From positions 62,379,741-62,443,740 of the forward strand of contig CM062289.1 in assembly GCA_031216915.1 (NCBI GenBank): a stretch of 64,000 nucleotides of DNA, read 5' to 3'. This document shows positions 49,701-53,461 of this stretch, piece after piece. A program made the position numbers and the translations under genes. This DNA comes from Pictodentalium vernedei. Taxonomy: Eukaryota; Mollusca; Scaphopoda; Dentaliida; Dentaliidae. Every line of letters begins with the position of its first letter. Position 1 is the stretch's first letter. The notes beneath the pieces were generated by a model. It did not search any database, was not told the origin of the DNA, and saw nothing but the letters and a program-made list of their open reading frames with translations.

Positions 49701-52700
49701 ACATACCCAAAAACAGCTCATTATCTGGAAGCGTGTACAAAAAAAGTCCGGAAAACTGTAATTTTGATGAACTTTTCAAAGTTCAAGGGCCGTAATTTAG
49801 ATAAAAATCAGTGGAGCGGAACAAAATGCAAACTTGATCTGTAGGCCACCATGTTAGACTAACATACCAAAAATCAGCTCAATATCTGGAAGCGTGTAGA
49901 AAAAAAGTCCGGAAAACTGTAATTTTGATGAATTTTTCAGAGTCCAAGGGCCGTAATTTCGGTAAAAATCAGTGGAGCGGAAAAAAATGCAAACTTGATC
50001 TGTAGGCCACCATGTTAGACTCACATACCAAAAATCAGCTCAATATCTGAAAGCGTGTAGAAAAAAAGTCCGGAAAACTGTAATTTTGATGAATTTTTCA
50101 GAGTCCAAGGGCCGTAATTTCGGTAAAAATCAGTGGAGCGGAAAAAAATGCAAACTTGATCTGTAGGCCACCATGTTAGACTCACATACCAAAAATCAGC
50201 TCAATATCTGGAAGCGTGTAGAAAAAAAGTCCGGAAAACTGTAATTTTGATGAATTTTTCAGAGTCCAAGGGCCGTAATTTCGGTAAAAATCAGTGGAGC
50301 GGAAAAAAATGCAAACTTGATCTGTAGGCCACCATGTTAGACTCACATACCAAAAATCAGCTCAATATCTGGAAGCCTGTAGAAAAAAAGTCCGGAAAAC
50401 AAGTAGGACTGACTGACGGACTGACGGACGGACAGACCAGTCAAAAACATTATACCACAGCAACTTCGTTGCGTGGGGTATAATAAAGCACGAGGATCGT
50501 GCTTAATGATTACTTTGATGTCACCACAGAATAATTTCTTTGAAGCAGCTGATGATGGCACTTCCAGCGTCTTTGATGCGACATATGAAAAGTCATAATG
50601 GTCGGCCTTACCGAGGTTGTGTTGCAGACAGAACATGCACCTGTAGAGTGTTTTGATATGTTCATTCACATATAAGTAAAAAGTATGCTGTACAAGTGTG
50701 CCATACACAATTATCAGCCTGTTTATCCTTGCTCCATTAGGAATTTCTCCCATAAAATAATTTTGTCCTGGTACCGGCGGGACAAAAGCTTCATTACCAG
50801 TACCTGTTGGAGCATGAGGGAACCGGTGGTACCAGTGCAGGTACCGATTGACATGCCTGGTCACATGATATGGTTTTGTTGAAATTTTTGGAAAAATAAT
50901 CTTTTTTCCAACTGCTCAACTTCTAAATCATGTGAAATCAAAACAGTGTGGACACCGTGGACTGTTTACTTTCCGGCAGGGCTCTTTCTTGAACCAATGC
51001 CAACCAACCTATGAAGTTTCATGAACATAGGTGGAACCATTGTCAAATTATCATCTGGAAACCAAATGTTTATGATTTATTATGTTCAAGGTCACTGTGA
51101 CCTTGGCCTTTGACCTAGTGAGTCCAAAATAAATAGGGGTCTTCCACTCACCTAGGCCAACCTACCTATGAAGTTTCATGAATGTGGGTCAAACCATTAT
51201 CAAGTTAACGTCAGGAAACCAATTGTTTACCTACCTTTGAAGTTTCTTGAACGTGGGACAAAATTTACTATTATGAAGGTTCACTGTGACCTTGACCTTT
51301 GACCTAGTGATTCCAAAATAAATAGGGCTCTTTCTTGCACCAATGCCAACCTACCTATGAAGGTTCATGAACGTAGGTGGAACCATTGTCAAATTATCAT
51401 CTTGAAACCAATTGTTTATGATTTTTTATGTTCAAGGTCACTGTGACCTTGGCCTTTGACCTAGTGAGTCCAAAATAAATAGGGGTCTTCCACTCACCTA
51501 GGCCAACCTACCTATGAAGTTTCATGAATGTGGGTCAAACCATTATCAAGTTATCATCCAGAAACCAATTGTTTATGATTTACTATGTTGAAGGTCACTG
51601 TGACCTTGACCTTTCACCTAGCAAGTCCAAAATAAATAAGGTTCTTCCTCTCACTGATGCCAACCTACCTATGAAGTTTCATGAATGTGGGTCGAAACAT
51701 TATTATGTTATCATCCGGAAACCAATTGTTTCCGATTTACTGTCACAACTTGACTAAAAATGAATAAAGTTCATTTAATCTAGGTTGTGTTCTCATTGTC
51801 ACATTTTCTCGTTTATTGACGCGGCATAAAAATTGACAATGAGAATACAACATATTCGCCCCTTTGCTGGTTTGATCAAGTTACAAGAGTCCACAGGGGT
51901 CACTAGTCCATTTCCCTCCCAGTAAGATAGCTTAATCAGTTTTGCACAAACAAAGGGAAAATCATTTGCACGTTTTTTGCTGGGTCTCGTGGTTCGGTTT
52001 TCCTGTTTTCAGCAAAAACCACGACCAAACACAAAAACTGAAAAAACGTCCAGCCCGACTAATGATAGACTAAACACACACCTTACACAGATCATATTGT
52101 TTGATGTGTATTAATTAAAGCTTGCTGTTCTTGTATTGGTGATGTATATACACTGGTTTCTAATGATAGATTATAACTCAATTCACAGAGATCATATTGT
52201 TTGATGTGTATTAATTAAAGCTTGCTGTTCTTGTATTTGTGATGTATACACACTGGTTTCTAATGACAGGTTATAACTCAATTCACAGAGATCATATTGT
52301 TTGATGTGTATTAATTATTAAAGCTTGCTGTTCTTGTATTGGTGATGTATACACACTGGTTTCTAATGACAGGTTATAACTCAATTCACAGAGATCATAT
52401 TGTTTGATGTGTATTGATTAAAGCTTGCTATTCTTGTATTAGTGGTGTTACACACACCGATTTCTAATGATAGATTACATGTATGTCTCACCTCACACAG
52501 ATCATGTTGTTTGATGTGTATTAATCAAAGCTTGCTATTCTTGTATTTGTGGTGTATACACACTGATTTCTAATGATACATGTAGATTATAACTCACCTC
52601 ACACAGATCATGTTTGATGTGTATTAATCAAAGCTTGATGTTTTTGTATTAGTTTGATATACACACCGATTTCGAATGATAGATTATAACGCACTTCACA

Positions 52701-53377
52701 AAGATCATGTTGTTTGATGTGATTTAATCAAAGCTTGCTGTTCTTGTATTAGTGGTGTATACACACCGATTTCTAATGACACATGTTGACAAGCCAGAAA
52801 ATAAGCAGACTGCCATCTGCAAAATGAGGTCCCCAGAGGGTGAATTTAGTGATGCTACCCTGCACAGCAGGGTAGCATCACTAAATTTAGCCTCTGTGAT
52901 CCTCAATCTGAATGAGGGTTTCAAAACTAAACAGAAAGAGGTACTCAGTGGATGTATTGGCCCACTGTATGGGATAACATCATCAAATTCACCCTCTGGG
53001 GACCTCATTCTGCAATTGTCAGATTGCTTATTTTCAGGCCGGCATATAGATTATAACTCACCTCACACAGATCATGTTTGGTGTGTACTAATCAAATCTT
53101 GATGTTTTTGTATTAGTGGTGTATACACACCAATTTCTAATGATAGATTATAACTCACCTCACACAGATCATGTTGTTTGATGTGTATTAATTGAGGTTC
53201 ACTGTTACTGGCTGTATTGATGGTGTTAGGTAGAGAGTAGACACCACTATCTAATGATAGACTAGTTTCTCGTTCATTATCTGGATTCACTTCATTTGGA
53301 TGAAATGGCTGAGTGCAAAATAATATTCTTGGACCATGACGTTCACAGAAATGACAGAGTGTTATGATGGCATTCAT
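7897..53377 (-). CDS. FLCN: Folliculin gene (FLCN), N-terminal five coding exons, partial
   Basis: Folliculin is the lysosome-associated GTPase-activating protein for RagC/D that, with FNIP partners, links amino-acid supply to mTORC1 and TFEB/TFE3 control. Five exons on the minus strand splice with GT-AG sites (exon lengths 219, 135, 472, 143, 114 nt; intron phases 0, 0, 1, 0) into 361 uninterrupted codons. Conserved blocks in order are [17 protein letters not shown] at the start, [26 protein letters not shown] across the exon 2/3 join, ARGFQR plus [24 protein letters not shown], and [11 protein letters not shown] in exon 5. The GAP arginine finger (Arg164 in human) corresponds to Arg150 here. 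Human folliculin has 579 residues, so the C-terminal DENN-type part is missing and should lie left of the window. Splices are predicted by eye. Introns total about 44 kb and are packed with transposons. Confidence 0.95.
8070..10430. repeat. 40-bp minisatellite interrupted by an inserted element
   Basis: Units of AATAACAGTACCAATACTTC + ACTACAGTCATACCTCATAA repeat every 40 bp at 8070-8447 and continue at 9638-9850. Beyond that, longer units carry ATTCATTCAAAT...GATTTATTTA segments up to about 10430. The two halves are separated by a pearl-like element at 8447-9638, and joining the flanks restores a unit. Confidence 0.9.
8447..9638. mobile_element. Pearl/Helentron-like non-autonomous element with 161-bp core repeats (copy 1)
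   Basis: It starts AGAACCTAAGTGAGCACGCT with a GTGAGC/GCTCAC hairpin and CATACCCCACGCG. Six core units follow, marked by GTAAAAATCAGTGGAGCGG at 8651, 8812, 8971, 9132, 9293 and 9454. It ends in a GACGGACTGATGG run and a hairpin ATACCCCAGCAAC/GTTGCGTGGGGTAT. The same structure with nine units is at 48792-50485. Central roughly 160-bp repeats with a 3' hairpin resemble the bivalve pearl family; that name rests on architecture only. Confidence 0.7.
10505..11489 (-). pseudogene. Reverse transcriptase stub and RNase H of DIRS copy A
   Basis: The N-terminal RT fingers are present ([22 protein letters not shown]), but the segment that should carry DLRDAY and YLDD is deleted: sequence jumps from SMETW to the region before [20 protein letters not shown]. 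RNase H follows with [30 protein letters not shown] and [11 protein letters not shown], then [15 protein letters not shown] and [20 protein letters not shown] of the DIRS post-RNase H region in another frame. It cannot encode an active RT. Confidence 0.85.
10569..10616. repeat. Small inverted duplication at the broken end of DIRS copy A
   Basis: GGATCGGTTATGCATCTCCA and its inverse TGGAGATGCATAGCCGATCC are only about 8 bp apart. It lies at the truncation edge of the element. Confidence 0.75.
12117..13987 (-). pseudogene. Gag-like ORF of DIRS copy A (broken)
   Basis: It probably begins at the ATG at 13987, [20 protein letters not shown], with a Cys-rich head (CPSC, CVSC, CGVCGGW) of the same style as the gag head of copy B. 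Frames change between 13.3 and 12.85 kb, and the product continues as fragments 12394-12849 and 12117-12404. At 12890-13260 the sequence is internally repeated about three times (GAGAAgTCACTGGAGGA-type units of roughly 120-130 bp). The protein is presumed structural; no function is shown by sequence. Confidence 0.65.
14678..15231. mobile_element. hAT-like non-autonomous element, 554 bp
   Basis: The ends are TAGTGTTCAAC and GTTGAACACTA, inverted. They are flanked by CCCAGCTG (14670-14677) and CCCAGCTC (15232-15239), an 8-bp duplication with one mismatch. No transposase is visible inside. Confidence 0.75.
15484..15713. repeat. DIRS B inverted terminal repeat, left
   Basis: The end is GTTAAAAAATTTATAGTAAT. 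From about 15545 to 15713 it is the inverse of the right repeat at 22340-22510 (GGCGCCAATT, GCATCTAAAACCAAAGAAAT, GGGCCAAACACAAATTTTG). It contains an NRF1-like palindrome TGCGCATGCACA at 15660. Confidence 0.9.
15791..15864. repeat. DIRS B internal complementary region
   Basis: The first 50 bases, GGGTCATTGGTAAGTATAAA to TTTTTTAAC, are the exact reverse complement of 15487-15536-type left-end sequence. The next 24, ATTTTTAACCTGTACCAATG and ACCC, are close to the reverse complement of the right end. The two are fused back to back. In DIRS elements this region is thought to template joining of the ends into the circular integration substrate. Confidence 0.9.
16543..17922 (-). pseudogene. Tyrosine recombinase of DIRS copy B (broken)
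   Basis: This is the integrase of DIRS elements. An N-terminal core-binding part ([37 protein letters not shown]) is followed by a TAG stop after PKWNLA at about 17143. Then the first catalytic Arg lies in [12 protein letters not shown] (about 17030). After a frameshift come [14 protein letters not shown] and the HxxR box in [14 protein letters not shown]. After another frameshift the nucleophile Tyr lies in FTNFYLRN at 16543-16566. All catalytic motifs survive as sequence, but in three frames. The start of the ORF overlaps the RNase H frame, as is usual in DIRS. Confidence 0.88.
17430..18344 (-). pseudogene. RNase H and downstream domain of DIRS copy B
   Basis: The 304-codon frame is intact: [16 protein letters not shown] (first catalytic Asp), [13 protein letters not shown] (catalytic Glu region), [20 protein letters not shown] (catalytic Asp), then [17 protein letters not shown] and [20 protein letters not shown]. 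It degrades the RNA strand during reverse transcription. It is out of frame with the RT segment upstream, so it is classed as part of a broken pol. The end overlaps the recombinase frame. Confidence 0.92.
18345..19474 (-). pseudogene. Reverse transcriptase of DIRS copy B (frameshifted)
   Basis: The fingers/palm start in one frame ([44 protein letters not shown]). The frame is lost near 19000, just before the region that would give the DLKDAYFH box. The active-site box [12 protein letters not shown] is in a second frame (18112-18843), which continues [20 protein letters not shown] and [18 protein letters not shown] third frame change near 18360 leads into RNase H. The YxDD site is intact. Confidence 0.9.
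19604..21451 (-). pseudogene. Gag-like ORF of DIRS copy B with two TGA stops
   Basis: The likely start is at 21451 ([18 protein letters not shown]), giving a Cys-rich head ([23 protein letters not shown]). A Ser/Arg/Pro-rich middle follows, and then, in the same frame, a helical-looking C-terminal part beginning after [17 protein letters not shown] (19604-20440). Two TGA codons at about 20470-20488 split the frame. At the same places copy C has sense codons, at least one CGA. The function is presumed nucleocapsid-like. Confidence 0.75.
22340..22539. repeat. DIRS B inverted terminal repeat, right (5' end of the element)
   Basis: This is the inverse of 15545-15713 and ends GGGTCATTGGTACAGTATAA + AAAT at 22539. 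It carries TGCGCATGTGCA at 22378. Being upstream of gag, it is the expected promoter of the element. Confidence 0.9.
22581..22858. mobile_element. TTAA-bounded MITE family 2, copy abutting the split one
   Basis: It begins with the same TTAA (22581-22584) that closes the preceding copy and ends at TTAA 22855-22858. The central part has CATTGGAACAAGG and GATATGGTTTTGTTGAA as in the other copies. Two copies therefore share one target tetranucleotide. Confidence 0.8.
24555..27670. repeat. Cluster of about a dozen poly-G/poly-C tracts
   Basis: Runs of roughly 9-28 G or C occur near 24558, 24601, 24626, 25264, 25281, 25425, 25455, 25662, 25741, 26535, 27326, 27625 and 27659, often with CA/TG runs beside them. 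Proline- or glycine-rich open frames here are artefacts of these runs. No gene was seen in 23.3-26.7 kb or 27.1-28.8 kb. Confidence 0.9.
26723..27093 (+). mobile_element. tRNA-derived SINE, 371 bp, with perfect 13-bp target duplication
   Basis: The head has a pol III A box (TGGCTCAGTTGG, 26733-26744) and a B box (GGTTCGAATCC, 26777-26787) at tRNA-like spacing. A body follows with CCTTGGGCAAGACACTTCAC and GGGTACTCCGGCTTCCTCCA, and an ATAAATAAATAAATA tail. AGGTCGTGAGCTC flanks it at 26710-26722 and 27094-27106. Transcribed by pol III and moved by a partner LINE. The intact duplication suggests a fairly young insertion. Confidence 0.93.
28893..28957. repeat. Near-perfect hairpin, about 28-bp arms
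   Basis: TTGAGTGCAAGAAGGCTTTG followed by CAATGCT is mirrored as AGCATTGCAAAG and GCTTCTTGCACTCAA with almost no loop. Confidence 0.85.
29753..30066. mobile_element. MITE with long inverted ends, TA target site (Tc1/mariner-like), copy 1
   Basis: The ends are CAGTTAAAACTAGAAGTCCT and its inverse AGGACTTCTAGTTTTAACTG, flanked by TA on both sides. The centre is a hairpin GCCAATGGACCTCCGGG / CCCGGAGGTCCATTGGC. The total is 314 bp. A second copy is at 55651-55968. Confidence 0.85.
30382..30524 (-). CDS. FLCN: FLCN coding exon 4 (acidic linker)
   Basis: The exon has a TTTTAG acceptor and a GTATTT donor. With the single base from exon 3 it gives 48 codons: [16 protein letters not shown], then an acidic stretch [12 protein letters not shown], ending PKQLMK. 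This is where folliculins have a variable acidic linker between the longin and C-terminal domains. QLMK followed by ILG from exon 5 aligns with the conserved RQVLG. Frame continuity with exons 3 and 5 is the main support, since the sequence itself is weakly conserved. Confidence 0.88.
30800..31335. repeat. Diverged tandem units with a GACGG-type tail
   Basis: GAAATACTTGGACACAGCTT-like units followed by TTCACAATCCCCTTCATG recur near 30851, 30953 and 31122. A GGACGGATGC...GGATGGACAG run and ATATCACC...GATATGCGATGGGGG follow. The layout is again like a short Helentron-type element, but it is degraded. Confidence 0.5.
31432..32790. mobile_element. Dispersed element, inverted partner at 44.05-45.87 kb (copy 1)
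   Basis: Both ends match the other copy in reverse: CCCTTTCCCAATGGCATTTT near 31475 and CAAATTCCCAATTGGAGCC near 32695. It contains the hairpin CTAGGCAG...CTGCCTA family (31660-31725) and TGATCATCATTTCATG-type sequence near 32560. No protein-coding capacity was recognised. Confidence 0.65.
31797..31955. repeat. Long hairpin, about 65-bp arms
   Basis: AAGAAATAACTGTTGTTTTC followed by CTTCGGTTTATGCGATATA and AGCACAAGCTTCATAACT is mirrored on the other side, with a loop near TTGCGTAGCGAG. It is likely a young foldback MITE inside the larger element. Confidence 0.9.
32800..33862. other. FLCN intron 3 sequence without a gene
   Basis: I saw no exon. A short tandem duplication of CTTGATGGGTTAATATGTCC lies at about 33162-33212. 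A solo half of the CTAAGCAAGTCTTGGCTGCC hairpin lies near 33657. Confidence 0.5.
33863..34090. repeat. DIRS C inverted terminal repeat, left
   Basis: It matches B's left end. It is the inverse of 39980-40160. It contains a perfect TGCGCATGCGCA palindrome at 34037-34048. Confidence 0.9.
34168..34241. repeat. DIRS C internal complementary region
   Basis: The reverse complement of the left end (GGGTCATTGGTAAG...TTTTTTAAC) is joined directly to ATTTTTATACTGTACCAATG + ACCC, an exact reverse complement of the right end as it appears in copy B. Confidence 0.92.
34890..36000 (-). pseudogene. Tyrosine recombinase remnant of DIRS copy C
   Basis: Fragments match B's recombinase: [15 protein letters not shown] (35639-35911), MSFMHYRW of the segment after the first Arg box (35189-35386), and FMNFYLRN with the nucleophile Tyr near 34900. 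Multiple indels rule out a product. Confidence 0.85.
36170..36740 (-). pseudogene. RNase H remnant of DIRS copy C
   Basis: [20 protein letters not shown] is readable at 36317-36505, and the flanking DNA matches 17.8-18.4 kb of copy B with small deletions. The adjoining RT is deleted. Confidence 0.85.
36770..38330 (-). pseudogene. Gag-like region of DIRS copy C, first copy
   Basis: Fragments (36875-37168, 37129-37347, 37367-37729) follow B's gag. The segment [20 protein letters not shown] reads through the position where B has two TGA stops. Confidence 0.8.
38340..39195 (-). pseudogene. Second, partial copy of the gag region in DIRS copy C
   Basis: From TTTGCGAACAAGAAACCAGA onward the sequence repeats the gag stretch already present at about 37200-38050. 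It ends abruptly at GAACGAGCTAGGAAC before jumping to the gag upstream region (equivalent to 21.57 kb of B). This is a tandem duplication or template switch inside the element. Confidence 0.7.
39980..40175. repeat. DIRS C inverted terminal repeat, right
   Basis: This is the inverse of the left repeat. TGCACATGCGCA lies at 40015-40026. Homology with B stops after GTATAAAAAT. Confidence 0.9.
40443..40683. mobile_element. TTAA-bounded palindromic MITE, family 1 copy 2
   Basis: The copy is 241 bp with TTAACCCATTGAACCC at the left and GTTCAAAGGGTTAA at the right. It has the same central GGTAGACCAAT...ATTGGTCTAC hairpin as 1631-1870. Confidence 0.8.
40684..41259. other. FLCN intron 3, 5' part, no gene seen
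   Basis: The sequence is AT-rich and lies directly downstream of the exon 3 donor. Nothing recognisable. Confidence 0.5.
41260..41731 (-). CDS. FLCN: FLCN coding exon 3 (longin core with GAP arginine finger)
   Basis: This 472-nt exon has a TTTCAG acceptor and a GTAAGC donor. It begins [14 protein letters not shown] and runs through [28 protein letters not shown] and [19 protein letters not shown] to MEKQE, which is very close to vertebrate folliculin. ARGF contains the residue aligned with human Arg164, used for RagC GTP hydrolysis. The exon ends with one base of a codon, completed by AA at the start of exon 4 (phase 1). Reading past the donor meets a stop after about 14 codons, which supports the splice. 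Confidence 0.97.
42390..42656. mobile_element. TTAA-bounded MITE, family 2 relative
   Basis: TTAACCCTTTACCTAACATA at the left, TTAGGTGAAGGGTTAA at the right, central hairpin GAACCAGCTCGACGAGCTGG. An additional inverted TCCATATTTCTAATGATAT duplication lies beside the centre. Confidence 0.8.
42726..42783. repeat. Near-perfect hairpin, 26-bp arms
   Basis: TCTATTATATCTTGTTTGAC + AGAGCT is mirrored exactly. A single diverged arm (GAGCTCTGTCAAACAAGATT) is at about 4837. Confidence 0.85.
42872..43121. mobile_element. TTAA-bounded MITE family 2, intact reference copy, 250 bp
   Basis: TTAACCCTTTACCCAACGCA to TTAGATAAAGGGTTAA. The core CATTGGAACGAGCTCATCGA is mirrored as GCTCGTTCCAATG, flanked by inverted CAACAAAACCA / TGGTTTTGTTG. 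It is the best copy for defining the family. Confidence 0.88.
43122..44050. other. FLCN intron 2, no gene; hairpin at about 43597-43680
   Basis: CCCCTTGGGTGAAACAAGG and CCATCTGCAAT...ATTGCAGATGG form an imperfect palindrome near 43600-43675. The rest has no recognised content. Confidence 0.5.
44052..45876. mobile_element. Dispersed element, inverted copy of the one at 31.4-32.8 kb (copy 2)
   Basis: GGGAAAGGGTCCGGGACCC with GGCTCCAACTGGGAATTTG at the left end, and GCCAAAATGCCATTGGGAAA at the right end, both matching copy 1 in reverse. It contains the mirrored CTAGGCAAGTCTTGGCTGCC hairpin at 45635-45690. It is longer than copy 1 because it carries a tandem array at 44990-45510. Confidence 0.65.
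44990..45512. repeat. About 157-bp tandem units, three copies, with AATTTGAC/GACTAAAAA end
   Basis: AGTGACCTTGACCTTGG recurs at about 44992, 45149 and 45306. The array ends CGAATTTGACTTCATCAAAA + CTTGACTAAAAA, close to the terminal hairpin of the 2.2-4.2 kb array. It is probably another Helentron-type non-autonomous element. Confidence 0.7.
46051..46300. mobile_element. MITE with about 50-bp inverted ends, copy 1
   Basis: GGCCTGAAAATAAGCAGTCT followed by ATGAGGTCCTCAGAGG is mirrored as CCTCTGGGGACCTCAT and AGTCTGCTTATTTTCTGGC. The second copy is at 52791-53040. Confidence 0.85.
46615..47861. mobile_element. hAT-like element, 1247 bp, perfect 8-bp target duplication
   Basis: The ends are TAGGGCTGCAACGAT and ATCGTTGCAGCCTTA. 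They are flanked by ATTTGTAC at 46607-46614 and 47862-47869. Subterminal ATCG/CGAT-rich repeats (e.g. TATCGTATCG) are typical of hAT ends. There is no transposase; the interior contains further inverted structures. Confidence 0.92.
46832..47520. mobile_element. Nested inverted structures inside the hAT-like element
   Basis: A hairpin at about 46832-46935 has 45-bp arms (ATAATTCACTTTCAACGTGA...). Next to it, CACTACTGCGCAAGCGAC (46936) is inverted as GTCGCTTGCACAGTAGTG near 47500, bounding a segment of roughly 580 bp. Outside these, GGAGTCTGAAATTCTATCAG (46810) is inverted near 47540. This looks like one foldback element inserted into another. Confidence 0.7.
48252..48386 (-). CDS. FLCN: FLCN coding exon 2
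   Basis: The exon has 45 codons between a TTTTAG acceptor and a GTGAGT donor, phase 0 at both sides. It contains [20 protein letters not shown] and then [12 protein letters not shown], matching the folliculin segment that follows the N-terminal loop; the preceding exon's DLCE continues here as GCSS, matching the conserved DMCEGC. It is too short and too intron-bound to stand out as an open frame. Confidence 0.95.
48597..50858. mobile_element. Foldback element with long inverted arms, split by a pearl-like element
   Basis: GCATGTCAAAGTACAGCTGG at the left is mirrored near 50840 (CCGATTGACATGC), and AATTATTCTGTGGCAACATC near 48755 is mirrored as GATGTCACCACAGAATAATT near 50518. The arms are about 200 and 350 bp. 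The minus-strand frame at 50343..50864 lies across the right arm and the pearl end; I recognise no protein in it. Confidence 0.7.
48792..50485. mobile_element. Pearl/Helentron-like element with nine 161-bp core units (copy 2)
   Basis: Same start (AGAACCTCAGTGAGCACGCT) and end (GTTGCGTGGGGTATAATAA) as 8447-9638. GTAAAAATCAGTGGAG marks units at 48997, 49158, 49319, 49480, 49640, 49801, 49962, 50123 and 50284. The last units are nearly identical, indicating recent unit duplication. Confidence 0.75.
51000..51765. repeat. Tandem units with AGGTCA half-site clusters
   Basis: ACCTATGAAGTTTCATGAA and GGTCACTGTGACCTTG recur about every 155-185 bp. AGGTCACTGTGACCT (inverted half-sites, 3-bp spacer) is at 51089-51103, 51435-51449 and 51592-51606. 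TGACCTTGACCTTTGACCT is at 51287-51305. The array ends ACAACTTGACTAAAAA like other arrays here. Confidence 0.85.
52080..53190. repeat. 100-107 bp tandem array derived from the FLCN exon 1 / intron 1 boundary
   Basis: ATCAT[G/A]TTGTTTGATGTGTATTAAT recurs, marked at 52089, 52191, 52291, 52394, 52501, 52607, 52704, 53071 and 53168. The last is the genuine exon end; the others lie in intron 1. On the minus strand each unit contains the exon end and the position of the GTGAGT donor. Four intronic units keep a GT donor in good context (52501, 52607, 53071; 52089 as GTAAG-like) and 52704 a weaker one. Three (52191, 52291, 52394) have lost the GT. Confidence 0.9.
52791..53040. mobile_element. MITE with about 50-bp inverted ends, copy 2, inside the exon-derived array
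   Basis: AAGCCAGAAAATAAGCAGAC to TTGCTTATTTTCAGGCC, 250 bp, in inverse orientation to 46051-46300. It contains a CTACCCTGCACAGCAGGGTA hairpin. It interrupts one 105-bp unit of the surrounding array. Confidence 0.85.
53159..53377 (-). CDS. FLCN: FLCN coding exon 1 (start codon to residue 73)
   Basis: The exon starts at the ATG at 53377 and encodes 73 residues, beginning [17 protein letters not shown], a near match to the folliculin N-terminus and the start of its longin domain. It ends ...KQHDLCE directly before a GTGAGT donor (GT at 53158-53157). The middle, rich in Asn and Ser, is shorter than the acidic loop at the same place in human folliculin. A TTTTTCAG acceptor two bases before the ATG implies an upstream non-coding 5' exon. 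The last 30-40 bases of this exon are part of the tandem array that fills the adjacent intron. Confidence 0.95.
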
Positions 53378-53379
53378 AG

Positions 53380-53390
53380 CTGAAAAATCT
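53380..53390 (-). promoter_or_regulatory. Probable splice acceptor in front of the FLCN start codon
   Basis: The minus strand reads TTTTTCAG followed by CT and the ATG. This is a good acceptor, so the 5' untranslated region is probably split. The first exon would lie beyond the 51-bp minisatellite, i.e. right of about 55.35 kb. I could not identify that exon or the promoter. Confidence 0.55.
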
Positions 53391-53461
53391 GAAAAACACA
53401 AGCAAGAAGCTTAAGTAAATCAATCAAATAATTCATATGCATTATGTGTGATAAAATATGA

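Larger units (their letters stand above)
48457..50945. mobile_element. TTAA MITE family 2 copy split by a nested insertion
   Basis: The left part starts TTAACCCTTTATCTAATGCA. The right part resumes at GGTCACATGATATGGTTTTG (about 50860) and fades near 50945 without a clear closing TTAA. The 2.26 kb between is a foldback element that itself contains a pearl-like element. Confidence 0.75.

Noticed and set aside
50343-50864. 173-codon minus-strand frame as a gene
   Set aside because: It crosses the pearl-like element end and the foldback right arm; no recognisable domain.
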